Counted from the stretch's first letter, positions 34,601-46,836 are shown. The stretch: 64,000 nucleotides of DNA from Cylicocyclus nassatus (GCA_958299035.1 CATQJL010000326.1:5284232-5348231), one strand, 5' to 3'. Made by a program: numbers and translations. The notes: generated by a model from the letters alone, not told the origin.

Positions 34601-34960
34601 GAGAAAACACAAGCATCACCATCACCACCATCACCACCATACGAACTTGACCCGAAGCCATCCATCTGCTCCTCGTCTCTTACAAAATATTTCAAATCCA
34701 CAGCAATCGGCATACAAGGAGGACGGTTTAAGGTTCGCCGCGCACTCATCATCCTCTCGAAGATCTTTATTATCAATTCTGCTTATTTCTACAATTACGA
34801 TACTGTTGAAACAATCCTGTTAATGAATCCCATGCTAAGGCAAAACTTTGAGCGCTTTCACCAAAATCAAAACATTCAAAACATCCCTCATTTGCTCTCA
34901 AACCCTCAAAGATTCCTCTCTCTCTTTACCCTGGTCCCTCACATTATTTCGCTGTATTGA
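34601..34960 (+). CDS. Unrecognised exon, open for 119 codons after a good acceptor
   Basis: After ACTATAAATTTCAG the frame is open for 119 codons to TGA 34958-34960. It starts with a Pro/Ser-rich stretch (ASPSPPSPPYELDPKPSICS), then basic and hydrophobic segments. A second frame over the first 130 nt encodes nine consecutive histidines from the same CATCAC repeat, and it too stays open. The GTTCGC after 34730 could be a donor. Upstream exons were not found and may lie beyond the transposon cluster at 31843-34143. Function unknown. Confidence 0.4.
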   Translation, partial: EKTQASPSPPSPPYELDPKPSICSSSLTKYFKSTAIGIQGGRFKVRRALIILSKIFIINSAYFYNYDTVETILLMNPMLRQNFERFHQNQNIQNIPHLLSNPQRFLSLFTLVPHIISLY

Positions 34961-35692
34961 TATGTTTTCCATTATTCGCTTTTGAGAACAAATGTATAAT
35001 TCATGACATTACGTTCACTATTTCCGAACCGTTCCCTCTCAAACGAGGACATCCATTCTATCCGGGTATTTTTTTTCTAAAATCAAAAATTCACCTATCA
35101 ACTTATGTCATTTTTCTCTTATGTGTTGATTTTGTTTGCAAATAAACATTTTGATTGCCTTGTGAAGTACTCCAAAAATTACTTGATTACCAGAGGAATG
35201 ATAACGATCTATTAGTACTTTGCTGGACAAACTTGTGCGTATTTTATCCACCCGAAACAATTTTTCGTTGCATCTGCTTGTACGTGGTGATGTAAGGATA
35301 AAAAAAACAAACTGGATCAAAACTTCATACAACATAGTTGCTAAGAACCGTAGAATTTCGTTGCAAATAAAGTTGGCAGAATACAGAGGCCCAAAAAAGA
35401 AGAAGGGCTAGGGAGAAATAAAGTAATTACGATAAAACTGAGAATCCCGGTGAATTGTAGCATTGCATAAACCAGCAAAAACGGCTATCATTTTTGGGGT
35501 AATCTGAACGATGAAATTCTTGCCCCAAATGGAGGTGAAATCGACAAATAATTACAATTTGCGGCCTCATCATAATTTGTATATGTGGGCCATTTTTATG
35601 AAAACGAAGCTACATCCAAAGCCTTGCTCAGTCGACAGCTTATACGATTCATTGGAGCTCAAGATTAATAGCAAGCTCTTGCCCAGTATCGT
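34961..35692. other. Intergenic; no supported gene
   Basis: AT-rich, with short frames on both strands (35108-35335 minus, 35220-35411 plus) that lack splice support or recognisable motifs. Confidence 0.35.
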
Positions 35693-36267
35693 GCTCTTCT
35701 TCTTCTTCTTCTTTATCTTCGCCATTGTCCCGCGGGGGCAGGGTCGGCGGTGGTGCATTTTTGCTTCCATTTGACTCGATCAGCTGCTTCTTGTGGTTTG
35801 AGCTTTGCAACATGCAGGTCGTTTCGAATGGTGTCCAACCAGCGTTGCTTCGGACGGCCACGTGGTCTCTTCCCCTGTGGATCTAGACGAAGTGCTGTTT
35901 TTGCTACTGTATTATCTTCACTTCGTAAAACGTGACTATACGTCGTAATCTGGCACCTCGCATCTTATCCGCGATAGGTGCAACTCCGAAAATGTGGTAC
36001 ATCGCCGTTCGTGACGCAGTTTCTTCTCGTTAGGCCAACTATACATCTTATAATTCGCGTCTCCATCGTGCTCAGGATCTGCTCGTGTTTCCTGGTTGCT
36101 GGCCAACATTCGGCTCCGTCAGTGCGACTGGCCTTACCACAGTCCGATACACTTTCGACTTGAGATACAACGGAATTCGTCGGTCGCAGATCTTATTACT
36201 TGCCGCCATTTTAGCCACGCCGCGTTCGTCCTAGCACGAGCATCAGTGATCGTGTCGCAATCCGACG

Positions 36268-37164
36268 TCACTCGGGAGTCCAGGTATTTGAATATCGTGA
36301 CTTCTTCAGCAGCTGCCCATCGATGCTAATTGTGCCGTCGGTTTGCTCTCCGCATTCCAGGTACTCGGTCTTTGCTACGTTCAGTCGTAGGTCATATTCC
36401 GCTAATCGTGTCTTCCATCTCACATTCGCTTCTTCAAGCTCTTGTCTCGATCCGCTAGCTGCTAGCTCGACGTCGTCTGCGTAAAGGAGCGTCCACGGAT
36501 GCGGCAGCTGAATGTCCTTGGTCACCGCGTCCATGCACAGTATAAAGAGAAGCGGTGATAGAGCCGATCCTTGATGTACTCCGACTTGGATTGGGAATGG
36601 CGTTGACGTCCCCACTGCACAGCGTATGGCGCCCGTCGTCTTCGTATAGAGGAGTTTGATCCAGCGAACGTACTCTTCTGGGACGTCATGTTGCCTCAGC
36701 GCATACCAGATCAGCCCGTGTGGTATCCGATCAAATGCCTTTTCTAAATCCAGGAATGCGAAATGAATCGGAATCCGTTTCTCCAAATGCCTTTCCATTA
36801 GCAATCGTACTGCGTGGATGGCGTTGATGGTGCCAGATCCTTTTACAAAGCCGCACTGAATTGGGGTGACCTCCACTATACTTCGAATGCGTGCGTCGAT
36901 GACTCGTTCGAAGATCTTCATCGTGTGGCATAACAAGCGTATCGGTCGGTATGTTGAACAGTCGCTGACGTTGCCCTTTTCCTTCCAGATAGGGATTGTA
37001 ACATTCGTAGTCCAGATTCTCGGCAACTGTCCGTCGACGATAATGCGGTTAAAGAGCGATGTGAGATATGCCGCTCCACGCTGCCCCATCACCTTCCACA
37101 CTTCAGCAGGTATGTCGTCGGGTCCCGGAGCTTTTCCGCTAGACATCTTCTTCAGTGCCTGCAC
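36268..37164 (-). pseudogene. Reverse transcriptase domain of the RTE element
   Basis: 298-codon frame with the family's motifs in order: GKAPGPDDIPAEVWK at the fingers, AFLDLEKAFDRIPH (catalytic Asp block A), HQGSALSPLLF (block B), and LLYADDVELAAS with the YADD catalytic pair at 36472-36486. It makes cDNA at the nicked target in intact relatives. The frame is cut off from the endonuclease upstream by frameshifts and shifts again near 36300, before the conserved C-terminal tail. Confidence 0.9.
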
Positions 37165-37704
37165 AACTGCCTCCTCGATCCGAGATACCGGTCCAAATGT
37201 GGGGGCTCCTTGCGGTACTAACGATTGCGGGAACTCCTCATTAAATAGACCTTTGTAGTATTCACTCCACCGCTTGAGTATTGCCCTCGACTTCGTCAGG
37301 AGGTTGTCCTCTGCTCCTTAATGTGCATGACGTGGTCGATGTCCTGCTTCGCTCGATGTCGTGCAGCGGGCAGTCGGTAGACCTTAGCTCCAGCAGGTCC
37401 TTCCAGCTCGTCGTAAAGTCTCTTGTAGTGTGCTTCCTTTGCTTCGGCTACCGCGTGCTTCGCCTTCGAGTTCTGTTCTCGATATCGACGAAGGTCCTCA
37501 TTTGAGTGTGAGCGCTGCCAGGCTTTGAAGGCTTCTTTCTTTTCCTTGATCACTTGCTGGACTAAATCAGACCACCACCAGATCTGCTTGTCTACAGGCG
37601 TTCTGGCTTGGTGGTTCCCAAGATTGTCTCGGCCCTCGATCGTATCTGCGAAGTAATCCGATTTCACTGCTCTTCAATCGACTCCTTATCATCCGTCGGC
37701 ACCC

Positions 37705-38568
37705 TCAAATCGTTAAAAGCATCTCTGACTTGCTGGCGATGTTCGGGAACTTCCACCATTTGGTCCTCTTTGTGGTCGTCCTTCTGGCTCGTGAATGTAA
37801 GTGGATGTTCAGTCGAAGATCCAATACGAGCAACCGGTGTTGTGGCGCAAATGCATGTGTCGCCGTGGGTATAACCTTCGCGTTCATCACCATCGGCAAA
37901 TGGCATCGGCGCAGCATCCAGTAGTCGACCTGAGTTGAGCGGTCTCCACTCGCGTACGTGATCGAATGTGACTCCCGCTTCTTGAAAAATGTGTTCGCTA
38001 TAGCCAAGTCCTGTGCTTCTGCGGCTTCCAGGATGCGTTCTCCATCCTCATCCTTCTGACCGTATCCATTTCCACCATGGTATCGCTTGAATCCATCGTG
38101 TTCGTGGCCAACGTGCCCATTAAGATCGCCTCCTACGAAGATGTAGTCTGCGGCGTCAAATGTCCTTAGGAGGATGTCGAAGTCCCTCCAAAGCACGTCC
38201 TTCTCGGCTTCGGTACATGCGGATTGCGGGGCATAGCACGAGACTATTCGAAGCGTGGCATCATCTGCATCGATTTTCATCGCCATCAATCTATCTGAAA
38301 TGCGCGTCACCTCGGTCACTACTTCGCGGTATTTAACGCTGACGATGATCGCGACTCTATTTTGGCGGCTGCTATCTCCCGTGTAGTATAAACGATATCC
38401 CTCGCCGATGTCCTTGGCCTGCCTCCCTTTCCATTTCGTTTCCTGTACACATGCGATGTCGATGTGTCGCTCCTTCAGCCTATCACATAGCTCCCGGCTG
38501 CGGCTCGTCAGCGTTCCTATATTAATCGTCGCTAGTCGGATTTCCTGGACACGCTTCTTTGGCCTACC
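37705..38568 (-). pseudogene. APE-type endonuclease domain of the RTE element
   Basis: The frame from 38568 downward reads RLATINIGTLTSRSRELCD, then CVQETKW (catalytic Glu), FVGGDLNGHVG (Asp/Asn pair), STQVDYWML and APQHRLLVLDL (catalytic His). These are the landmarks of the endonuclease that nicks target DNA for RTE elements. An in-frame TGA (38571-38569) separates it from the upstream short frame ending ...KLGLPAPG. The domain continues in another frame past 37705, showing a frameshift. Confidence 0.88.
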
Positions 38569-39144
38569 TCATCCGGGGGCAGGTAGCCCTAGCTTACTAT
38601 TCGCGCCATGTGAGCAATGACGCGCGTCGCCTCCGGGAGACGCCCTGGCAGCTTGACGAAAATCCTTAATAGTCCGATGCATGTGACACGACTGATTCGT
38701 ACAGTCCCCGGCGCGTCGCTCCGCCTGACGGGACAGTGCCCTCGTCGTTTGCCGGGGTTGACCCCCGTTGCCACCCGGCACCGTGGAGAGGTGACGATGG
38801 GACTTTGCCGGCCAGTATCGTGCTCTCCGAACGGACCAATTACCGTTTCCGATACCGTGGTGCTAGGATACAGAGTTGAATTTTAGCCACAAATAAATCA
38901 TATAAGTTACGCTTCGACATTTGCTCATATTAGGTGTTTAGTCAGTACCCAGATTACCAAGATTTTTCGGACACTGTCTTCGAGTAGATTAATGAATGCT
39001 AGGAAACTGCCGTTGTTGATCGAAATTTTTGCGCAGTACCTTGTGCTCGGTCGACTAGAAAAGTCAAAACAAAGCAAGTAAAAATGCTATGCTATGTTAT
39101 GGGAATTGTATTTTGTTCATTTCACTTTTGTATGAGTTTTATTA

Positions 39145-39345
39145 GGTGTTGCGGCTCGGTGGGCTCAGCACCCCCTAGCCGGCGGCGTGGCAGGAGTTCC
39201 CAAAACCTAGCCGCTTTTCCTCGCAGGGGTACTTGGCACCTCCAGAAATCCCTTGAAGGACAACACACCTTCTCGGGGCCAAAGGGCGGCTCCGCCCATC
39301 ACTCTTCCCTCTAGGTGCCCTCATTCTAAATTGTGTGCATGCACT
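39145..39345 (+). repeat. GC-rich mosaic repeat, 3' half
   Basis: Shares with the second half of 40195-40600 the blocks CCGGCGGCGTGGCAGGAGTT, CCCTTGAAGGACA and CATTCTARATTGTG. The first half of the repeat is absent here. Non-coding. Confidence 0.75.
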
Positions 39346-40194
39346 GTAAGACATGCCTTATTATATATGAGGATAATAGAACGGAATGGAGAAACAAAAA
39401 AAATTCTAGATTTTAAAATGTTCAGAATCCGCAGGTGAATTGCAGCATTTGGGAGTTATGTATTACTCATGTTTTCAGATAGATTGACGCTTCCTTAAAA
39501 ACTTTTAAGTGATCGCGCCTGACTATATTTGTGAAACATATCGCATTAATATAAATTAAGCAGAAGTTATGAGTCTTCCAATCACGGTATATAACAGAAA
39601 AGTTAGTCTATTTTACGCAAGTTCTGAATTCATCTAAGAATATAGCGAATTACCACATCTTGCAAATTCAGTGTCGTATTTGGAATAGTTAACTCTTCGA
39701 TCACGCGACGAAGTTTGGTAATCTAGTAGAACGATTGTAGGAAATACAAAATTTCTTTATGATAATCTGGGCCTTACTGATCATTAGAGTAATCGGAATG
39801 AAAAACTCTTTGAATGTATGATGGCAGACGATAAAAAAAGTATGTGTTTAGATATCCTATCCGTTGGATAGCGTTAAGTGCTTATTCGGAAACTTTGATG
39901 CACATCTTTCAAAATAGTCCTTCTGTTGTTGTGTAAGAATTGGGTTCTGAAGCTCCTGATGCTAAATTACTTCAATCAGATGACCAGTATTGTACAATTT
40001 ATCGACTAGATCCTCTAATATTTCGAATGACCGCATTTTCCATTCAAAAATTTCTCTGTTATTTTTCTCTTCTTAGAGTAATGTTCATGTTGTTCTTTTT
40101 CAAAAGGATGGCATAGCAGAAGTTTCCAAGCCGCCTCACCAAAGAAATGATAACTATGTTCCGTTTTTTCTCCATTTTTTTCTCTTATCACCTT

Positions 40195-40600
40195 AATACC
40201 TGAATCTACGTTCTCGCTGCTTACACGCCTCAAAATGAGACCGGTTAATAGGAGGAGCAATAGGCGGGCCCTGACCTCTGAGGCCCGGAGGTGCTAGAAC
40301 CCTCCTGGGTGCGAATGCTGGTGCGAAGTTGGTGCGAGGAAAGGTGCTAGGAACTCCTGCACGCCTCCCCCCTAGCCTCACTCGACTGCCCTCACATACC
40401 AATCCCAAGCCTTAGTAGTCACGCGTCCGACACCGGCGGCGTGGCAGGAGTTCCCAAAGCCTCGCCGACTGTCCTTGCGGGAGTGATTAGCACCTTCAGA
40501 GAAACCTGGAAGGGACATCACACCTCCACAGGTCGAGGAACGGCTCCTCCTTTTTCTCCGCCTTCTAAGTGCGCTCATTCTAGATTGTGCAAGCGCAGTA
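40195..40600 (+). repeat. GC-rich mosaic repeat, full copy
   Basis: The longest copy. Its first half (TAGGCGGGCCCTGACCTCTG to TGCTAGGAACTCCTGCACGC) matches 41500-41630 and its second half matches 39145-39345. No open frame is conserved between copies. It is probably a transposon-derived family, class unknown. Confidence 0.75.
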
Positions 40601-41449
40601 AATCTTTGTATTCATAAAAAGTGAGGACCAGTTGAATCAAGCTGATTCGAGAAATTTCCTTAATTGAATTCAATTTTCTTTCAAACATTAGAAACAGTGA
40701 ATGAGTGCAGATAAATTCACAAAATCTTGGTTATCAGTGTTGGTTATGTCTTGAAGAAAAGTAAAGCAACACTTTTTTGGCCACCTTTACCTGCTTCCTT
40801 AGAAATCTTTTGTTATGATATGCTATAGATGATAGATGCTATATTATATTGTGTCAAGCGCTCGAATTTCCGAACAAGAGAACGTGTCTAACAAGCGTCC
40901 AAGTACAAACATCCAAGCATATGAACAGCATATTAGAGTGAAGGAAACCGAAAGCTTGTTACAAAACAATTTTTTTTCTAATGTCGAATCTACGAAAAGT
41001 AGATTTCTAGCCTTCGATAAGTACAGTCATTTGAGAACTCGAACGTTGAATGCCCTTAGCCAGCATCTAATTTGGCCACCTAATATGTAAATTTCGAAAT
41101 CTTCTAGTAGTATGACCGATTTTCTTCAAGAAAATGCACAAGTGATCAATTTTCATTTATATACTTGAGCAGCCGATTTTTCATTCCAAACAATAAAATT
41201 TTCAAATCGAACGGTCCAGAGAGTGGCAAATTTATTTCTAGAGATAATTTTTTATATCTGAACTGCTAACCGCCAATTTGAAAAAAACTGGGCGCTGCAT
41301 TCAAACTAAAGTTTTGATGCTAGCTTGAATAAAGCGTACTTATTACTGAAGTTTTAATCAGTGAAAATCACATGTTCATAGTTATCTTTATATAGTTCAA
41401 CTATGAAACGACAGCTACTTCTTTTTTCCAATTTTTTCTTTTTCAATAC

Positions 41450-41690
41450 TTCAATTTCTGACTCTCTGTTCTCTCTACTTGCTCACCGCACAATGGGGGC
41501 AGTTAATGGGTGGAGCAATAGGCGGGCCCTGACCTCTGAGGCCCGGAGGTGCTAGAACCCTCCTGGGTGCGATTGATGGTGCGAACTTGGTGCGAGGAAA
41601 GGTGCTAGGAACTCCTGCACGCCCTCCTCCGACACCGACTGGCCCCTACGGCGCATCACCGATAACAACCGACCCGTATAGAAACATGAC
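41450..41690 (+). repeat. GC-rich mosaic repeat, 5' half
   Basis: Matches the first half of the copy at 40195-40600 almost base for base (GGAGCAATAGGCGGGCCCTG onward), then diverges after CCGACACCG. Confidence 0.75.
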
Positions 41691-42300
41691 TAGATTGAGT
41701 AAGTTTATATACTAAAATCAGATACAAGAAACAAATAACAAGGAAACACTATTGAACCTAGGCTCCTATTCTAAGTGGATACATGAGGATAAGACACGGG
41801 ACGAGCGGCGTGTCCCAGTGATTCATAGAAAACTTAAGTCAATCCAGAAGTTCTGGGTTCCTCCTCAAAGTCGGCCGCAGGAAGCCCAGTCCATCGGAAG
41901 GTGCACACACCAGCTCCACTCCCGAAACAGTGCTCATTTACCACTCTGGATTTCCTCGCGCTTACGCGAGTCCAATCCAAAAGATGCAAAGTCTCAGCCG
42001 CTCAACAAAAGTCCACATACGGAAGCTGCCCAGAACATAGCCAAGTATGATACAACGATACACGATAACGAAAATGAAGGCCGAAATGGGGAGGGCTGCT
42101 CTCTCGCGCAAGCCTTACATACTCCGCCACTTGGCCGCGCTCCAAGCCGTAGGTGGTCCTGCAGCAGCGTACAAAAGGCGCGACGGGCAAATGCGACATA
42201 CAGCGCCCACGGCACCTGTTCCGAAGGGCACTCTGCATCGCGAGGTCGCGACATCAGGTATTTTTGAATTTTTTGCTTTTGCAACTATTGAATGGTGTTA
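41691..42300. other. GC-rich segment with long overlapping frames, probably repeat-derived
   Basis: A 171-codon plus-strand frame (41752-42267) overlaps 96- and 78-codon minus-strand frames and another plus-strand frame. None has a recognisable motif, and no splice sites border them. It adjoins the mosaic repeat, so I read it as the rest of a mobile or tandem-derived unit rather than a gene. A further plus-strand frame at 40836-41090 (84 codons) is also unsupported. Confidence 0.35.
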
Positions 42301-43709
42301 AATATATCGTCTAAAAAGGAAATTCTAGATCTCCGATGGTTGATCAATCATATTTTTTGGTCGATCAAAAACATTTTTCTAACTGTGCTTTCCATCTTGT
42401 TCCTGATACGAAGGCTGAGTTGAATAATATCACTTGAAAAATTACAGGCTCATTCACTACGATAAGGGCCTCCGAACGGCTTCAGACTTCTGTCCACTAT
42501 ACAACAAAGTGTAAGTACATACGAATCAAAGAAAAGATTTCAAGGGTCTTCAGGTTGTCTGGATATATGAGTAGAACCACAAATACACTCATTTGTCGTT
42601 CACAATGACTGACGTGAGCTCATCATTGTGCGAGTCGACGATTTTTTGAAAAGCAGAAGATTTTTTCTTTGATGGACATTGTAGACAAGCTTATAAGCAT
42701 CGACGGAGACATGTTCGACCACGCCAGTCTCTGACAGGAACTCTGAATTCTAAACTGTTCTTAGGTCGGTCAATTTTGCTTTGGATTAAGCGTCCCTTTG
42801 CGTAATTGTTAAGCTATCATGTTTACATAAATGATGTGGTGTTTTGTTTGTCGCTTGCATTGATGTTAATCCTTTGCCTGCTTCTCTTTTCCTGTTCATC
42901 AAGAGCTGGTTGATTTACATACGTAGCTGTGTTTTTCTTGATCTGAATAAACCTTTTCATACTTTACTATGCAAACGAATGATTTCCTTTGGAATATGTA
43001 AGACTCAATTTTATGCACCTCATAAATTTCCATTTTCAACTTTGAGTCTTTGCTAATATAGAAAAAATTTGGCACTTGAGATTAGATACCATAATTTTGG
43101 AAATATTTGATAACCAAAATAATTTGCGGACCTGTAAATCCCCGTTTTTCGTAAAATTTTGAATAGTAGCATTGTACTTTCTTTCTAGGAAAAGTTGACT
43201 GTTGACTTACTCGACTACTGCTAGAACTGGAACATCCTATTACGTAATCTGCACCAAAAAGTATGTAAAACATGCTTTGAAAGTGTAGAATTTTTTTTGA
43301 ATCAATCACACTTTTTATAGCCTTGGGTAAATGGTAATTCAGGAGTTTGGAAAACTGTTCTTTCTTCATCTCAAAATGTCAGATAAGAAATTCTCAAATC
43401 TAGTACTGGTAGAGATATTCGCTCTCTTTGTTGAGCTAGAGCTAGATCCCGACAGATAAAGATTCTATCCAATATATAAAGAATCGTAATGCCATTGGTA
43501 AACATCAGATCTAATATATAAAGAATCGTAACGCCATTCAAAAAAAAACGTCAGATAGCGGGAACCGCAATGCGGTCCCGAAGCGCGAGGATGCAAATCT
43601 AGCACCTCTAGTATTATTAGTTCACTGGTTTTAGTTGAGGATTTAGCAGTTAGATTTAACAGCAGCAGTTGAAAGCGACTTTCAAAAAAATGTTAAAAGG
43701 CATTTTATA
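42301..43709. other. Intergenic; one weak minus-strand frame
   Basis: A 95-codon minus-strand frame (43369-43082) with a six-serine run begins at ATG but has no clear acceptor or domain. A direct repeat ATATAAAGAATCGTAAYGCC occurs at about 43475 and 43518. Confidence 0.25.
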
Positions 43710-44462
43710 ATGTTTCTGTTCCTGCTTGTTACTTTGCTAGAAGCCAATAAAGAAATTAGATGTAAGCACTACGCAAGCGTCTCCTTTCTACAAATTTTTT
43801 CCAAAGCTTCTGATGCCAATTTAATAATTTCCCACGACTTGCCACTGTTTAAACTCAACTGTGTGGGGCAGGTGGAGGAGGGTGTCCGTAAAATCATCAA
43901 TGATGTTATGTTTGCGATCTTTTGCCTCATTTAATTTCGCTGCTCGTCGGCTGGTCTCAATACTTCAGCGGACAGCTATGGTGGGAGCGCTAACTCGTTG
44001 AAATACTCCGCAACTGGGAATAATACTGTGAAAAACATTTTTACCATGTTGCTCTTTAATTTTGCTCTCGAAAAGGCATTATTGCACTACAAGGTTGAGA
44101 GGCCCAATCCCTATTCATTGCATATTTTGAAAAATATGATTTCTCAATGTGTTCGGCTTTTGTAACCACTCTTTCTTTGGGCTAATATTTATAATTTATG
44201 AAAATTGCACTCTTTAATAACTCAAACAGTTTGCGATGTACAATTAAATACGTGTAAGCATGAAAGTGCTAGAAACTATGGAGTTGCAAAAGTTCGAAAA
44301 TATGAAGATCCGTTTGGCATAGAAAATATTAATTTATCTAGACTCGTACGTGTAAAACTGTACTTCAGACCAGTCAAGCGAAAACGATCTTATTCTGTGC
44401 ATTTTTATTCACACCAAAGTTTCATTACTTATCTCTTATTCAATCATTTACATAAGGGGTAA
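43710..44462 (+). CDS. Small secreted-protein candidate, two exons, 94 aa
   Basis: Exon 1 (43710-43761) encodes MFLFLLVTLLEANKEIR, a short signal-peptide-like leader, and ends in phase 1 before GTAAGC. Exon 2 (44230-44462) follows AACTCAAACAG with the matching two-nucleotide start and runs to TAA. It contains two near-leader cysteines and a basic stretch (RPVKRKRSYS). The intron would be 468 nt. Reading on without splicing gives a different 74-aa product. No family is recognised. A GTAAGC after CAATTAAATACGT inside exon 2 is another possible donor. Confidence 0.35.
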
Positions 44463-45105
44463 TTGCTGCCTAAAAATCTTTACTCACACCTTGAAGCTAG
44501 CTTTTATGTTGTCGAAATTTCTTTATACAAAAGCTACAAAAGCAGGACCTTACAACTGCTGAAAATGTTTAAAGTTCGCAACGGAGCAAAGACTTTCAAA
44601 TGGGCGTGAAGGAAGCTGCCTGTTCATGGTGAAGTCAGTGGATTAGCCAATCTTCGTTAGAGGTTGTCCGGACAGCGGACAACTCCCTTCAAGCCCATTT
44701 TTTAAAAGAGGTGAAGAACCTTTTTTGATACTGAAATCGAAAAAAATCAAAAAATCACAAAAGCTTTTTTCAGGCAAAAATTCTTATGTCAGAGTTGAGC
44801 TGCGTGATAATTTTGTAAACGGGAACAAAACGTGCCCATATGCTCGAGAATAAGTCATAGCCTGAGAAAATTGGAAAACACACAATAAAAGAAAGGATAT
44901 ACATTACTCTCCTTAATACTCAACTTTACTTGTAGAAAATAATCAGCCATAATCATGTTCTCTGCATTTCTGTATCAAAAATGAAATAGAACTTTCATAA
45001 TATGTGCTGACTAGCTTCTCCCTGGGAGTTCGCATCATTTGAAGCTTCGATAGAAAATTGCAGCGACCGGATGGCGTTTTCTCAAAAGCACATTACCTCC
45101 ACAAC

Positions 45106-45324
45106 TTATTGTTCTTGACATGTGCGGGAAACATCATTCCAGAGCGCATTTCCAATCATAATTGTAGAAATATCACCAGCCGTAGTCCATGTAGTTGGAA
45201 CGGTATTCTGTGAGTCAAAGTTCACAGTTTGTAAAATAATTTTGCACCCAGTGCTTACATACCGTGGGGGGATTCTTGACAAGGATTCTCAAGGCTGCGT
45301 AGAAAGAGCATTTTTTGACGTTTT
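45106..45324 (-). CDS. Last two exons of an unrecognised minus-strand gene
   Basis: Exon 45324-45263 (VKKCSFYAALRILVKNPPT) and exon 45207-45106 (TTWTTAGDISTIMIGNALWN, ending at TAA) are joined in phase across a 55-nt intron with donor GTATGTAAG and acceptor TTTGACTCACAG. Upstream exons were not placed. The plus strand is also open here (45122-45328), so strand assignment rests on the splice sites. Confidence 0.4.
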
Positions 45325-45988
45325 CTAGAGCTTCGCAAAATTGAGTGGTTGATTTCAACTTAGTCTTCCATCAAATTTCTCACTTCTACAAGGTTTTGTG
45401 TAGTATTCTTCGCTAGCAAGTTTGTTTGATGCTATACACTTTCGAACAGTGCTCAGAATGAGACTCGGAGTCGGCAATTTGCTTAAATTCCAATTATTTT
45501 GCTTTCTGTTCCAAATAAAGTCTCCCGAAATCTATTTTTATTCTCACAACTTTCTTGTAATAGCTGTTTAACCATAAAGTCTGTCGTGAATTTCTCAAAA
45601 TATAGCTGTCGATTTTTAATTTATTTTTCAAAATTTCAATTTTTTCATTTTTTATTTTTTTATAACTTCAATTTTTTTTAAATTGTATTTTCATAAATTT
45701 CTGATGATTAAATTTTTTTCGTAATTACTCTCTGCAACTCTCTCTTAAGCATGTAGGAAACTGCAGTTTAATTTTAGTGAAAACTCAAGGATTAACCCTT
45801 TACCGCGTAAGATTCTTGTAAAATTGATTAATTAAAAAAATTACCGCTTCAACACAGGTTTAAGAGCACTGCAAAGGACCATGTTCTGATCAACATGCCT
45901 CTTCCGGGAATTAAATCTTCGAATCTAGGCCTAGCGTAGCTATGATCATCTCGTGTCCATTTCCCATTTTTTCAAGCACTAATCCCAG

Positions 45989-46817
45989 TTTTCTTGGATT
46001 TTTCTTGGAACAAAGCCAACCGATAGCATAGTTGATTTGTTCGCCTCTCGCCGGTTCCGCCTCCTACACGACCCATCGAGTTCGGATTACGATGTGTTTC
46101 CGCCGGCTCTCTGTAGCGTAAATCCATCAATGGCATTTCTTGGCCGTGTTTTTATGCAGATGCCCTTTGCTAGTTTTGTTTTTGTGGAAACCTGTAAGTT
46201 TTGAACTCGCTGTATTCCTAATCTAGCCTGCATGTTAGTCTTCTTCTATTCTGACTTGAATCAAATGCTTCTCAATGCAGAATAGATACATAAGGTTGAC
46301 TAATATTGCTGATTTTTATCTTTTAATTCCAAAGATCCGAGGAATCATGTCTTCTTGCTTGTTATTTACGTCATCCACTGTCCATGTGTAAATAAACTTA
46401 GAGGCCACTTATCTTTCCTTACACTTATTTCTGTTTACCTTTTTTGAAGTTTTGCTTTCTTTTTTATTTATCCTATTTTCTGCCTCAAATTTGGTCTAAA
46501 TCGCGCTCATCCTGAGGCTCGACCGTCAATCCACACCCTTACATAGTACCAATAAATGAATTATGATATAAATGAATAAGTGAGTGCATATTCGTGCTTG
46601 AATGCGTATATATACTTTAACAGCTCGGAGATTTCTTTCAAGAAAACCTCTTACCGATAAATTTGGCTTTTCTATGGTAAAATCTTTTGAAATACTCGCA
46701 AAAGGTTTTGACATCGGCTCTGCAAAAGATTTATTCTACAAAGGAATCTTAGAAGAAGCTGTTCAGACTAGAGTTATAATAGATAAGAGTAGCAGAAGAT
46801 TATTAAAACGATTGTAG
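45989..46817 (+). CDS. Last two exons of an unrecognised plus-strand gene
   Basis: Exon 45989-46193 starts after AATCCCAG, contains DYDVFPPALCSVNPSM and ends in phase 1 before GTAAGT. Exon 46624-46817 follows TACTTTAACAG with a matching two-nucleotide start, contains FEILAKGFDIGSAKDLFYKG and ends at TAG. AATAAA lies 20 nt further on. The phases and poly(A) signal agree. Against it, the minus strand of 45850-46145 also reads with a single stop (contains RFEDLIPGRGMLIRTWSF), so either strand may be coding in the first exon. No domain is recognised. Confidence 0.42.
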
Positions 46818-46836
46818 AAAAAAAATGTCGTCTACA

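Larger units (their letters stand above)
35693..38885 (-). mobile_element. RTE-clade non-LTR retrotransposon, decayed
   Basis: Minus-strand LINE with, in order, a short N-terminal reading frame, an APE-type endonuclease, a linker, a reverse transcriptase, and a C-terminal tail with RPRGRPKQRWLDTI (about 35840-35880). It finishes in a GAA/TTC trinucleotide run at 35693-35713. RTE elements typically end in such short repeats and lack an ORF1 RNA-binding protein. Several frameshifts (near 37690, 37230 and 36300) and stops break the polyprotein, so this copy cannot move itself. The 5' border near 38885 is approximate. The sequence just outside (AGCCACAAATAAATC) resembles that at about 34190. Confidence 0.9.

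Noticed and set aside
35570..36330. Several frames of 60-88 codons on both strands
   Set aside because: They are shadows of the frameshifted 3' coding tail of the RTE element.
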